Source: Ryuthela nishihirai (lineage: Eukaryota > Arthropoda > Arachnida > Araneae > Heptathelidae). Taken from it: a DNA stretch of 64,000 nt. Positions 46,418 through 58,477 of this stretch are shown here, in pieces. The notes below the pieces were generated by a model, which saw only the letters and a program-made list of their open reading frames with translations, was not told where the DNA came from and made no database searches. Every line of letters starts with the position of its first letter. Position 1 is the stretch's first letter. The translations under genes were made by a program, and so were the position numbers. The stretch spans positions 14,116,001 through 14,180,000 of the forward strand of contig JAWZYU010000001.1 in NCBI GenBank assembly GCA_038380435.1, written 5' to 3'.

Positions 46418-48604
46418 AAACTTTAAGAATAGAGTAATGAACTATTGCTTGTTTCTTTTCCTTATGTTTACTCAGCGCTACTTTACCCTCTTAAAACAGG
46501 ATGATTTCAACTTTACTCTTATTAAACTTAAGGCTCCTCTCTATTTTGGAGTCGATGTATGAATCTTTCTTTCCTAAATCTTCTGTCATATATCCAGTTA
46601 GTTGCACGAACAGATTGAACTGGTAGGGAATCACCACTACCATCACTATCATTTCTATAAGCTATCAGTGAATATAGCTTCTTGTTGACTGAATTTTTGA
46701 GATTCAATTCCAGTTGTTCTGCCTTCTTTCATGTTACCGAAGACGTACATCCAAGTTCTTTGAATAATTTATGATTTTTTTCTATTTCTAAATTTGGGAA
46801 TCACTTGAAGCTCTCTATAAGTTAGAAGCAAACATTTTTCCAGTCGTGGTTAGAAGGACTTGAAGGTCTAAATAATTCTTTATACCAGAGATTATCAAAC
46901 GTTTTGATACTATGATCTTCTAGACTCGCAGATAAATTTATACAGACCCTTCTTACTTCCCTAAAGTACAGAACCTGAATCATTAAATCTAATGGTGTCA
47001 TCACATTTAATTCTTGCGATCCCTTGGGGGTCGCGTACCACACTGAGAACCTCTATCTTATTCCCTTGGTATCATGATCTATGTAGTTAGGTAGGAGGAA
47101 TTGGATTTCCACGTCAACGACTGAGAGAAATTGTTCCAAGAGCATTGTTCAACATAAAAATATTTTTGAAGTCCAGGTTCTTTCTTGAAACTTGGCTTCA
47201 CATGAAAAGCAATTGATCAACCACCACTTAAATATCTGTCCTTTTATTGGATATCCCGGATCAAATGAGAGCCATCAATGCAGGAGGTACTAACGGAATA
47301 TAGTAACAAAGACTTGCATTCAAAATCTCCGGCAGCATTTCCACCAAATATCAATGTCAATCTGTGGCGCGTAGTTGTAGCTTCCTATTTTCTTATTGAC
47401 TAGTCCTTTTTTAGATCTTATTGATCCACATTAAGTATTTGTTCACAGATTGTTAGCTTTTAGATACAGATTTATAGTATACATTTTGATAATGAAACGT
47501 CTAAAAGTTTCATTTTAAAAAGGTTGCTCTCCCAGGCTCTTTAAATTGTTTAGCTTCTCACCCCTGCTAACCTTGTAACCTTTATAGCTTTCCATTTCGA
47601 GTCAGCATTCGAGAAAAAAGCGACACTGAAAACGTTAAACATACGAAGCCGTGAATTTCCGGGAAGAGTTTTCCGTTTACGTCGCTGATATTGACGAAAG
47701 AATTGTGTGCGAGCAACGAATGATGATGCTGAATTAAAGCCATATTATGGTAAAATAATTTCTCTCTTCGCTACTTACAAGTGATTCCTACGTCGCTTCG
47801 TAGCGGCGACTATGGTAAAGCACTGAAGAATGCAATTTGTTTAAATCAAACTTCTCAAACTGATAGAATCAGGTTGTCATTAGTTCCACTGGGTCCGACA
47901 CAATGTTCAAGTTCCTTCGCTCGTCGTTGCCCCATCGAAGGGCTTCGCTTGCTCACTTAGAAAATAATTTATTTATGTCCTTTTCTCTCCTCTCCAGATT
48001 GGAAACAATCCGCACTTGTCAACGTGCATTAATTTGGCCACATTAGCAGTTCCTGGCGGAGGACGTCGCCGCCGATCGATTGCCGGGATTCTGCGTTCAC
48101 AGCTCTGTTCATGACGCTGTGAAACCTGCGAAGACACCCGTGAGCAAGTGGCACGTGTCATTCAGAGAAAAGGTCGCGCCCCCAGACACAGTCGGTTGAC
48201 CTTTGTAAGGCAATTTCTGCAATAAGCATTCGCTTGGGGTGGCTGCGGTGGCGCGTTCACAGTTGAATCTTTTATTCCTTGAATATTATAATGCTACTCG
48301 CTCTTGTGACCACGTGACGAGCTCAGCGCTGCAATTTAAAGACGAGATAGACTTTTGACGTCGGACACAACGGGATTAATTGCGCAGAGAAAAAGGGCCA
48401 GAGAAAGAGGGCAGAAGAAGAAGAGGAGTTCATGGAAATTCACGAGTGTCGCGAATTAAGTGAAACGCATAATTTGTTTGACAACGTTGTTCCAATTAAT
48501 TTAATAATCCGCGTGTTTTAGGACTAAGTGAGCTAAGAGGATTGCACTTGTGAAAGCGTTTACATGAGTGTTGGAATATTTCTTGGAGGCGGACATGTGA
48601 AGGA
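46418..48604. other. No confirmed gene; possible MITE and a GC-richer unique island
   Basis: At 46884-47052 CAGAGATTATCAAACG and CACTGAGAACCTCT, with GGGGTCGCGTACCA, look like a decayed hAT-like MITE. About 47900-48480 is GC- and CpG-richer and not repeated in the window. It holds a CACGTGAC E-box-like string, TGACGTCGGACA and GGTTGACCTTTG, which are possible transcription-factor half-sites. This may be a host regulatory or exon region, but that is unproven. Confidence 0.4.
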
Positions 48605-48852
48605 GCATATTTCATTGAAAATTAATATGAAAAATATCATTGATAAAACATTTAAATAAAATTGGACCCAATACTGAACCCTGAGGCACACAAATATCAA
48701 TGGATAAAATATCACTCAATACGTTGTATACTTTAACCATTTTCCCTCTGTCTGATAGATAAGATGAAATTCCTTAATAATAAATATATCTGATTCCCAA
48801 ATTGTAAAGTTTACGGAATAAAATCTTGTGCTTTACCGAATCAAATGTCTTT
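48605..48852 (-). pseudogene. Jockey/CR1-type LINE reverse-transcriptase fragment
   Basis: On the minus strand, across frame breaks, the peptides DSVKHKILFRKLYNLGI and YLSDRGKMVKVYNV lead to a CVPQGSVLGPILF-like segment (bases CTCAGGGTTCAGTATTGGG). These are the AFD, LSxRxQxV and PQGSxLGP blocks of reverse transcriptase. Confidence 0.75.
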
Positions 48853-50725
48853 AGCATTACAGAGAGTTTAACAAACGTGTAAAGGATCAGTTAGTTTCTG
48901 ATAAGAATCTTTGGATTGATGGCTTGGCTGATAAAGCTGAGGAAGCAGTTAGACAGCACAGCAGCAGAGAACTGTATCAGATAGTTAATGTTTTGTATGG
49001 TAGAAAATGGACAGGTAAACAGGGATTGAAGGATAAACAATGTAAGGTTATAGAAGGTGAGGATTCTGTCATGTCTTGGTGGACTGAGCATTTCAGTGAT
49101 GTTCTAAACAATGTGGTTAGTTCTACTTCCATTTTTTGTAATAACGATAGATGCATTACTGGCTTAAATGTTGGCTTTGTAATACAGTCTGAAGTTATTT
49201 TGGCTATTTTTAAACTTAAACTACATAAATCCCCATGGTTATATGAAATTACTATGAAAATGTTTAGAGCTGGGAATGTTTCAGTTACCAGATAGATGAC
49301 TGAAATTTTGAATATCGTTTATGATAAAGGCATGGTTTCTAAGGATTTTACCAGAACTATTATTATACTTATTTCTAAAAACGATTTTCACAGTTCTTGT
49401 GATAACTACAGGGGTATCACCTACTCTTTGTCCCAGGTAAAGTTCTTTGCATGATTGTACTTAATAGAATTAAGAATCTGGTTGATGGACAATTGCATGA
49501 TAAGCAATGTGGATTCCGAAGTGATAGGGAATGCGTAGATGAAATTTTTTCGCTTTGGCAGATTCTTAAGAAATGTTTAGAGTTTAGAAACCTTTGGGTA
49601 CTAGCTTTGTCGTTTTCAAAAAGGCTTTTGACTCTATTGATTGCCATAATTTGGGGTATATTGCGATTTCGTATGGCATACCAGACAAGTTTAATATAAT
49701 GAAAGCTCTCTATAATAACACTGAGTCGTGTGTGAGAGTTGGTGATGCTTCTAGCAATTGGTTTAGACTTGTTTCTGGTGTTGGACAAGGATACATTTTG
49801 TCCCCTTTTCTCTTTAATTTGGTTATCGATTATGTTATACGAAATTCACTGCAAGGGAAAAATGGTCTGGAGATCTGGACATCTCTGATTTATATTACGC
49901 TGATGATTAAGCTCCTTTGGCAAATGATATTGATGAGATGAACTCTTTCATTCGAGCTGTTGATAAGACTCGTAGTAAAGTACGTCAGGTGATAAAGAGA
50001 GAGAAAACTAAAGTGATCAAAATTCGGCAGGCAGATGGCGCTTCAGTTGCTTGAATGACTGCACTCTTGAGCAAGTGTCTCAGTCTAATATCTTGGGAGA
50101 CATTTGGATGTCACAGATGCTGGTGATGTGTGGAATGAGATTAACAGACGAATAGGGTTTGTTGCTGGGACTTTTAAGAATCTATGGAGAATGTGGAGAA
50201 ATAGACTTATACACCTAAAGACTAAAATTAGACTGTAGAATAGTTTAGTTCTTTCTAGGGTTAGTTATGGTAGTGAGACTTGGACACTTTGCAAACAAGA
50301 TAACAAAAGCATCTGGTTTCCTAAACCAGATGCTTTCGATTCTAGATGCTTACGCAGTATCTTGGGAATTAGGTGGTACAACTTTGTAAGTAATGATAAG
50401 GTTAGGAAAAGGAGTTTGCAACCTCCTTTGACGACTACATATTGGGAATCGGGAAACACCGTTGATTTGGCATGTTGCCCGTATGGATAATTATAGATTA
50501 GCGAATAGGGTTATGAACAGTGTGCCTAAAGGCGCTAGAAAGAGGGGAAGACCTAAGTTGCGGTGGTCAGACAATGTCAAACGAAACAGTTAGAATTGGT
50601 GCGCAGTGGCCAGATGCAGCAGATTTAGTTCAAGACAGATACACTTAGAGAACTAAATTATACGGTCTAATTGGACTCCGTAGCCCATGGATGCTTTAGG
50701 ATGATGATGATTATGATGATGAACA
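48853..50725 (+). mobile_element. RTE-type LINE, copy C (5'-truncated, complete 3' end)
   Basis: It starts at CATTACAGAGAGTTTAACAA in the endonuclease-RT linker (frame 48924-49295). The reverse-transcriptase blocks follow: VVFKKAFDSIDCHNLGYI (49594-49670), VSGVGQGYILSPFLFNLV (about 49770-49826) and a decayed YADD region near 49895. The C-terminal part includes GSETWTLCKQDN and a degraded zinc-binding tail. The 3' end is a GATGATGATGATTATGATGA tail near 50700-50725, typical of RTE elements ending in short tandem repeats. Frameshifts are numerous. One unique hairpin at 50305-50336 replaces the normal sequence. Confidence 0.9.
50305..50336. repeat. Perfect 14-bp inverted repeat created inside LINE copy C
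   Basis: AAAGCATCTGGTTT, spacer CCTA-like, AAACCAGATGCTTT. Sister copies read straight through (AACAGGAAACTAGATGC in F complement), so the left arm is an inverted copy of the expected sequence. Confidence 0.88.
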
Positions 50726-50739
50726 TTATTAATGCTGAA

Positions 50740-53610
50740 AAAAATTCTATAAATTAAACAACTTGGAGCAAATTTCTGATGATACTTTTAAGAAAGGGAA
50801 ACGGGGAATAATCGTTTTCTACAGAAACATAATATCAGTTAAGAAAATGAGTGTTGATATTCTGCCTGAAGAAACGCTGTTTCTGAGAGTCATTAAACGT
50901 GATACAAATGTAATATATTAGCCCTATACATGTCATCAAGCACAGATATAAACCATTTCCTAATTAATCTCAATGAAGTTTTTAGAACATAATCTCAAAA
51001 CGCATAATAAATATTAGTAGGAAATTTTAATTTTCATGTACTGAATGTTAAAAAACATGGTGTAGAAATGTGTAGAAATCTTTTAGCTCAGCTGGGATAT
51101 GAACTCTTAATTAGTGACGTAGCTATAGAAGACGCAGTAAGTAATAATTTATGCCGCACAAGTATCGATCATCAAAATGCAAAATTAGATGGAAAAATTA
51201 TGTCTAAATCTATGATTTCACTGAGTAAGATCACTGATCATTATTTCATTGCAGCTATATTTGGATCGAAAGATGAAATTTGTATGGGAAAGTCGCTATC
51301 GATATCATAACAACGAAAATTAACTGGTATTATGAGCATAAAAATATTGAAAAGGAAGCAGTCTTAACAGACTGTTGTAAATATAACAAAAAGTCGTCGA
51401 ACAAAAACAAAAGTACCGATTATTACAGTTTCTTTAAAAACAACTACAACGAAATTTTAGAGAAAAATAAAAAAACCGCATAAAATTTAGAACATCTAAG
51501 TAACTGCGTTACCAAACAGTGTATCACATTGGATAATATCAGTTTAAAAGAGCGTAGAGATAAGGCTTAGATTAGGTATAAATATAGTACAAAAAGTGAT
51601 AGGTATGCGTAAACTGCGCAATTAAGTTACAGCTAAAATCAGAAATCAGAAACAAAAGTTTTATGAAGACCAGCTAACGTTAAAAAGAAATGATATGAGA
51701 CACGGAAATTAATCCACGAACGAATCCAAACGGAAATTAATCCACGAAGCACAAGAGGATTTAAAAACAAGTTCTGTTGACGAAACTAGCATTAAGATTC
51801 TATTAATATTGCTCGTTAATTTTGCATATAAGAGAACTCAACCATGAACTCGATGTTGAATTTGAAATAAACAATAACATTACAAAAAATCGATTTATAT
51901 ACCTCTTGCAAATAACATAGATGTTGTGAATATAGTCAAAATGTTAAATAACAAATTCGCTGGATATGACAATATACAAATCAAACACATTAAAAATAGT
52001 ATCGAAGTATTAGCGGATGTCATAAAAGATATAGTTAACGAAAGTATTTCAACTGGTGCCATACCAACTGAGAAAAAACGGTAATCTGCGACCAATATTC
52101 AAAGAAGAATCAAAGTCAATTATAACTAATTACAGGTCCATTACTATTTCATCCTCTCTGTATAAAATATTGGGAAAATGTGTATACAATATCATATGTA
52201 AATTTCTTCGTAAACACAACATTCTCAGTGAAAATCAATATGGGTTCCTAAAGGGGAAACGTACCGTGAAATTAAGTGAATTACTTACCTGATTTAGCTT
52301 ATACGGCACTATATAGAGGTGAGAGGGCGGTCGCAGTGTTTCTAGACTTACAGAAAGCCTTTGACACTTAGGATCATGAAATTCTTTTACAGAAATTAGA
52401 AAACTATGGAATTACAGGCAACATTACCATTACAATGGTTCCAAAGCTACTTATCAAATAGATTTACAGTACCTAAAATTAATAACACCTACAGTGAAAA
52501 GTGTCAAGTTCAATTCGATGTCCCTCAAGGATCTATTTTGGCCCGCTTTTATTTCTGATTTGAATAAACGATTTAAAAAAAATTGAAACTTAATAGTACA
52601 ATGTTTTTATATGCTGATGATATAGTTTTAGTTAATATAAAAAAATTCGGAAAAAGATGCTGCCAAGCATATACGATAAAGACGTAATATTATTAAACTA
52701 GACGAAGACTATAATATTATAGTAGAAGTTTATAATATAGTAGAAGACTATAATATTATTAAAAGAACTCAAATAAACTGTATCTAAATAACAATAAAAC
52801 CAAATGGATGACTTTTCATCCACCTGGTTTCAAAATGAACAATAACTTAATTATTAAAACACACAAATTAAACTGCACAAAAAAGGAACCATTTCTGAGC
52901 TAGAAAACTGCAGCTGAATCCCAATTGACAGAGTACATACAACACAACACCTAGGATTGCATCTCGACAGTATCCTCCGATGGAACGTTCATACTGAGAC
53001 AATCTGCCGCACATTAAGGCTCTGTAATTTGAAATTAAATAAATTACGATATATTATGGATACCAACACGTGTAGTATGTTTCATAAAGCAATCTGTCGT
53101 CTTAGATTATGCCATAACGATACATGGTACAACCAACTTAACAAATGTTAGGAAAATAGAACGTATTCAATCCTCAATAGCTAAATATAATTATACCAAT
53201 TAAAGACCACACACATCTAATTACAGCCCAAGAGAAATTTATTTACTTGGATATTTTACTTTACAGACCCTATATAAATATAACTTAATTATACGTGATG
53301 TTTTGACAGCATACATAAAATTAAAGTCCAACAAGATAAAAACACAAGATTTAAGAAAAAAATTGTTTTCAACTACGGAATTTTACAAATAACTATGGTA
53401 AATGCACAAACGGTATAAAACTCCATACATTATCAATCTCTTAACAAGGGAACTGCTAGCCATAAATTCTTTTAGAGAATTAAAACACGAATTAAACAGA
53501 TTAAAAAAAATCAATAATTAATATTAACACCCAGTAACAATATATGTAGTGCTAAATATGAATATAAAAATCCCATTGTTATTTTGAAATAGAATTCGAA
53601 ATGAAAGAAA
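50740..53610 (+). pseudogene. Jockey/CR1-type LINE, near complete but degenerate
   Basis: Domains appear in order. Endonuclease C-terminal half: GNFNFHVLNVKKHG and LCRTSIDHQNAKL, then KITDHYFIAAIFGSK (51020-51310). Linker: NKSTDYYSFFKNNYNEILEK (51280-51483). Reverse transcriptase: ELITNYRSITISSSLYKILG-like (52056-52292), VFLDLQKAFDT (about 52337-52370), VPQGSI (about 52520), and FLYADDIVLVN (about 52605-52640), with both catalytic Asp present. C-terminal piece: HLDSILRWNVHTETICRTL (52957-53151). Stops and frameshifts separate almost every block. The neighbours are RTE copies C and D. The 5' end is not sharply defined. Confidence 0.87.
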
Positions 53611-53846
53611 AAGGTAAAAATGTTTGCAAAGAGAGGAAATTATTTTTTGTTAATATTTTCAACTGAAATAGTATAACAAATGCAACAATTTGTAATTGTA
53701 TTAAGATTAGCGGATGAAGACAGAACGAAGAGGTGCAAAATACTATTATGCCAATGTGTTATTTTCTCCTGCAGTTAAGCTGCTATCTTTGCGGGACATC
53801 TGAAAACATAGATGATTTACACTGTGTGATGATTTATTGCCTGCAA
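53611..53846. other. Short spacer between LINEs
   Basis: Probably the 3' UTR of the preceding LINE. No gene seen. Confidence 0.5.
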
Positions 53847-54623
53847 ATGGTAGCTAGGTAGTCACTGGAAGGAGAGCTATGCACCAATTCCTTGTGATTA
53901 TGCATAGAACCGGACAGGCCTAGCACCTAACGTCCGACCACGTCTTCTCGTGGTGCTGGCCGTTAGTACCTTTCAAAAGGAAATGGATTTTCTTTTGAAG
54001 AGAATGGTAGGAGACTGCTGCCAGATCAGCGTGGCCTACTGAGTTGGTCATCTATGGCTACTTATTTTTTACTGCCTTGCTGAGGATTGGTCCTGGTGCT
54101 GACCTTATAAACTTACTGACTTGATTAAGGTTCTGAGCATGATTATGGGTCCTGATTTTGTTTCACTGGTGGGCTTCTGTGGAGGGAGAATCTTCCGCTG
54201 TGTTTTCTGCTTGTTTGTGGGTTGACAGCCCCAAATGAATAGATTCACAGGATACGTTTTATCAGCTGGTAGATAATGCTGAGCAGCGGTCATCGTAGCA
54301 CCTGAATTCTTGCTTCTACTGGCATCGTCAAATACTACATTGGAGGAAGTCTTCCAGTGTAGATAGCTTCAGCATTTAGTGGTGGGGGAATGGGTCTTTG
54401 ACCCATGCCTGCGATTAGGGGGCTATTTGACATTGTCAGCATTCCCTCTCTCAATAAACATAGTTTCTTTAAACATCCCAATAACCATTTTCTCTCAATA
54501 GGTAGTTGAAATGTGAGGACTCTGCACAGAGCTTTTTCTCTTGATGTCCTCACACAAGAATTCCACCATTATAATTTTGTTATTCTTTGCTTGCAAGAGA
54601 TCAGATGAACAGATAAAGGTCAG

Positions 54624-54883
54624 ATTCTTAAAAATAATCTTAAATTTCTCTTTTGAGGGAGGGACGATAATAAGCATCACTAAGACTTACGTCTGCTTCT
54701 CAGCAGATACGCCAGTGATGTTCTTCTAGGATATGAATTCTTAAAAATTTTTTTGATGATTTTTTTTATGATTCTTAAAAATAATCTTAAATTTCTCTTT
54801 TGAGGGAGGGACGATAATAAGCATCACTAAGACTTACGTCTGCTTCTCAGCAGATACGCCAGTGATGTTCTTCTAGGATATGA
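54624..54883 (+). repeat. 113-bp direct duplication within LINE copy D
   Basis: 54624-54736 and 54771-54883 are virtually identical (start ATTCTTAAAAATAATC, end TTCTTCTAGGATATGA). A 34-bp AT-rich spacer separates them. The near identity shows a recent event in an old element. Confidence 0.9.
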
Positions 54884-57084
54884 GGTGCACTAAATAAAGA
54901 TTTCTTACAGCAAAATTTCAGACAAGCATTAAGACTTGAATGTTATCTGCTGTTATGCCCCCACTGAGGATGCCGATGAGGTTGAAAAGGATAGGTTTTA
55001 CGGAAAACGTCAGGATATTTTGAATTCTTTCAAGAAAGGAGATATGTATTACTCTTGTTCTAGGTCTCTTTAATGCCAAAGTTAGTACTGACTCTGACCT
55101 TTGGGAAGGGGTGACAAGCCCTTTTAGTATTGGTAGCTGCAATGGCAATGGGCAACGTCTCCTACAGGTAAGCAAACTTAATGGTTTGAGAATAACAAAA
55201 AAAATTGCAAACACCGCGACGATTCACCAGATGGGCTGCATAAGAATATGATTGATTATATATTAATTAACAGCAAATGGCCTAGTTCTGTTAAGAATAC
55301 CAGGTCATATAGGGGAGTTGAAATTGGATCTGACCATTACCTTGCTAAAAGTGTCTTGCAACTTGAACTTAAGAGTGTTGTGCTAAGGTTGAAAATTTTA
55401 CTTTTAATTCTGAAGCTCTGAGAGACCCAGTTATAAATAAAGCTTACCATGATAGATTACTTAGTCATTATGACAGTCATGGTTTTGTTTGTACTAAAGT
55501 TGAGGAAGAATGGGACTGTTTTAAACAGGCTTTTTGGAAACTAACAGTACTCTTTTAGGAAAAAAAGAGCACAAGAGGCAGAATTATTTGAGTGACAAGG
55601 CATTTGAGCTTATTTCAGAAAGAAAAAAAAATGCAGGAATGTCCTTATCAATACACTACTAGTCCTAATAGAAAGCATTACAGAGAGCTTAATAAAGTGT
55701 AAAGGATCAGTTATCTGATGATAAGAATCTGTGGCTTGATAGTTTGGCTGACAAAGTCGAGGAAGCAGTTAGACAACACAACAGCAGAGAGCTGTACCAG
55801 ACAGTTAATGTTTTGTGTGGTAGAAAACGGACAGGCATACAAGGATTGAAGGATAAACAAGGTAAGGTTAAAGAAGGGGAAGATTCTGTCATGGCTAGGT
55901 GGGCTGAGCATTTCAGTGATGTTCTAAACAATGTGATTAGTGCTACTTTCATTGTTTATAATGATCATAGATGCCATTACTGGCTTTAATGTTGGCCCTA
56001 AAACGCAGTCTGAAGTTAATTTAGCTATTTTTAAACTTACACTACGTAAATCTCCAGTGATAGATTTAATTACTACGGAAATGCTTAGAGCTGGGAATGT
56101 TTCGATTACCACTTGAATGACTGAAATTTTTAATATCTCTTGTGATAAAGGCATGGTTCCTAAGGATTTTACCAGAGCTATTGTTATCCCTATTTTCAAA
56201 AAAAAGGTGATCGCAGTCTTGTGATAACTATAGGGGTATCAGCCTACTCTCTGTTCCAGGTAAAGTTCTTTGCATGATTGTGCTTAATAAAGTTAAGAAT
56301 CTGGTTAACATGTAATTGCGTGATGAGGAATGTGGATTCAGAAGTGGTAGGGGATGTCTAGATCAGATATTTTCACTCAGGCGGATTCTTGAGAAATGTT
56401 TAGAGTTTCAGAAACCTTTGTTGCTAGCTTTGTTGATTTCAAAAAGGCTTTCGACTCTGTTGATTGTCATAATTTGTGGTTGATTGTGAGATCGTACGGC
56501 ATACCAGACAAGTTAGTTAATATAATGAAAGCTCTTATTATAACAACACTGAGTTTGTGTGTGAGAGTTGGTAAGGCTTGTAGCAATTGGTTTAGCATTG
56601 TTTCTGGTGTTCGACAAGGGTGTATTTTGTCTCCGTTTCTCTTTAGTGTGTTTATTGATTATGTTATGTGAAATTCTTTGCAAAGAGAGATATTTTGACC
56701 TTAAATGGTCTAGAGATTTCAGTATTTCTGATTTAGATTATGCAGATGATTTTGCTCGGTTGGTTAATGATGTTAATGGGATGAATTCTTTCATTAGGAC
56801 TGTTGATAAGACTGGTAATAGAGTTAGTTTGGTGAACAGAGATAAAACTAAAGTGATGAAAATTGGTCAGGCAGTTGGTGCTTCAGTCGCTCTGAATAGT
56901 TGCAGTCTTGAGCAGGTGTCACAGTTTAATTATCTTGGGAGCTATGTAACAGATACTGGCAATGTGCGGCATGAGATTAACAGACGAATAGGGTTGCTGC
57001 GAGGGATTTTAAGAATCTATGGAGAGTGTGGAGAAACAGGCGTATACACCTAAAGACTAAAATTAATCTGTATAATAGTTTGGT

Positions 57085-57170
57085 TCTTTCTAGGGTTAGT
57101 TATGGTAGTTGTGGAAAGGGTTAGTTAGGGTTAGTATTCTAGGGTTAGTTAGGGTTAGTTATGGAAACCT
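57085..57170 (+). repeat. Local AGGGTTAGTT expansion within LINE copy D
   Basis: The sister copies contain one TCTAGGGTTAGTTATGG. Here GGGTTAGTT is repeated about six times with interruptions. It looks telomere-like, but its source is evidently the LINE itself. Confidence 0.82.
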
Positions 57171-57595
57171 GGATGCTTTGTAAAGAAGATAACAAGAAAC
57201 TAGATTCTTTTGATTCTAGATGTTTACGCAGTATCTTTGGCATTAGGTGGTTAATTTTGTAACTAATGATGAGGTTAGGAAAAGGAGTCGGCAACCTCCT
57301 TTAAGCAGCATATTGTGCAGAGAGAGCCTCCGTTGGTTTGGCTGTGCTGCCCTTATGGTTAATTATAGATTAGCGAATAGGGTTATGAACAGTGTGCCTA
57401 AAGGCCTCAGAAAGGAGGGGGGAAACCTAGGATGCGTGTGTGCAGACAATGTCAAACAGTACCTTGCTGAAATTAGTGTGCAGTGGCGAGTTGCAGCAGA
57501 TATAGCTCTGGACAGATATGCTTGGAGAACTAAATTTTGTGGTCTGGTTGGATTTCCGGATCCCATGGCTACTGGAGGATGATGATGATGTAATT

Positions 57596-58477
57596 GCTTG
57601 AATAAATAAATGATTAAAAAAGAAGTAAGAAAAAAAAAATTAAACCCATAATATGTTGTGCTTTTCTTTCTGCAATGAATAATGTTCAGCAATGGGTAAC
57701 GTTGCTGTTATTATTTCTGGTTATCACATCTCCCTTTGAACACTAATGATGAGAACAATAGCTAGAAGAGCTGCTTGCACTCAATTTCCTTAGAAATGCG
57801 TCATTGAGCAAGGCTGCTGTTAATAGTAAATGTGAAATTGTACATCTCTGTAAAAGTTGGCGGAAGTTTAGTTTAAATTTCAAAGTGTATCTTACACAAT
57901 AAAAATAGAAAAAGATGAATGCTGTCGACATAAACAATAATAACAATAACGAAATTATTTTATCCTCATGTTTTATCGTAATAAATATTTCCAAATTCTG
58001 ATAGCATTATTCATTTTGTTACTCAAAACTCGTTTTCGTTATTCCGTTACATTATATACAACGCTTTCCGACACTGGAAATCATAATTAGTTTTAGCAAG
58101 TTGTAGCGCGTTATTTGTGTTGAATGAACGATAAGGTGTTGGAATAATGATATCCCTCACTCATACTTACCATATACATTGAAAACTTGTCATTGACCAT
58201 TGCATCTCTTCAGAAAATCAAGTTTATTAAATTGTTTTAGTTTTGTTTCCACTTTCTTTTGATTGTCACAAAAGTATATATCCTTTCTTTGTATATTAAA
58301 GCTTTATGCCTTACAATAAACAGTGTTCTTCAAATTGTGTTTGGCCGAACCCCACCATTCCGCACAGCCCTCTTAAGGGTTTAGAAGAAAGATTCATTGA
58401 GGTTGATATTGTATAGCTAATTTTGAGAGCAATGATGATGTATTTTCATAATATTTAATACATTCGTACAAAATCCT
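57596..58477. other. No recognisable gene
   Basis: AT-rich sequence. The frame at 57743-57994 has no motif. Confidence 0.5.

Larger units (their letters stand above)
53847..57595 (+). mobile_element. RTE-type LINE, copy D (longest copy, both ends present)
   Basis: The 5' UTR (53847-54510) matches copy A. The endonuclease region (about 54510-55440) is broken by a 113-bp internal duplication. The linker is at 55690-55985. The reverse transcriptase includes FVDFKKAFDSVDCHNLW (56396-56671), RQGCILSPFLFSVF and LDYADDFARLVNDVNG (56568-57053), so the catalytic YADD is kept. The C-terminal segment carries NYLGSYVTDTGNVRHEINRR, ILCRESLRWFGCAALM and LANRVMNSVPKGLR (57247-57582). The 3' end is a GGATGATGATGATG tail. 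At about 3.75 kb this is close to a full-length RTE element, but frameshifts separate the domains, so it encodes no working polyprotein. Confidence 0.92.

Noticed and set aside
57085..57170. Interstitial telomere
   Set aside because: The expanded motif exists once in sister LINE copies and the repeats are irregular. A local expansion explains it.
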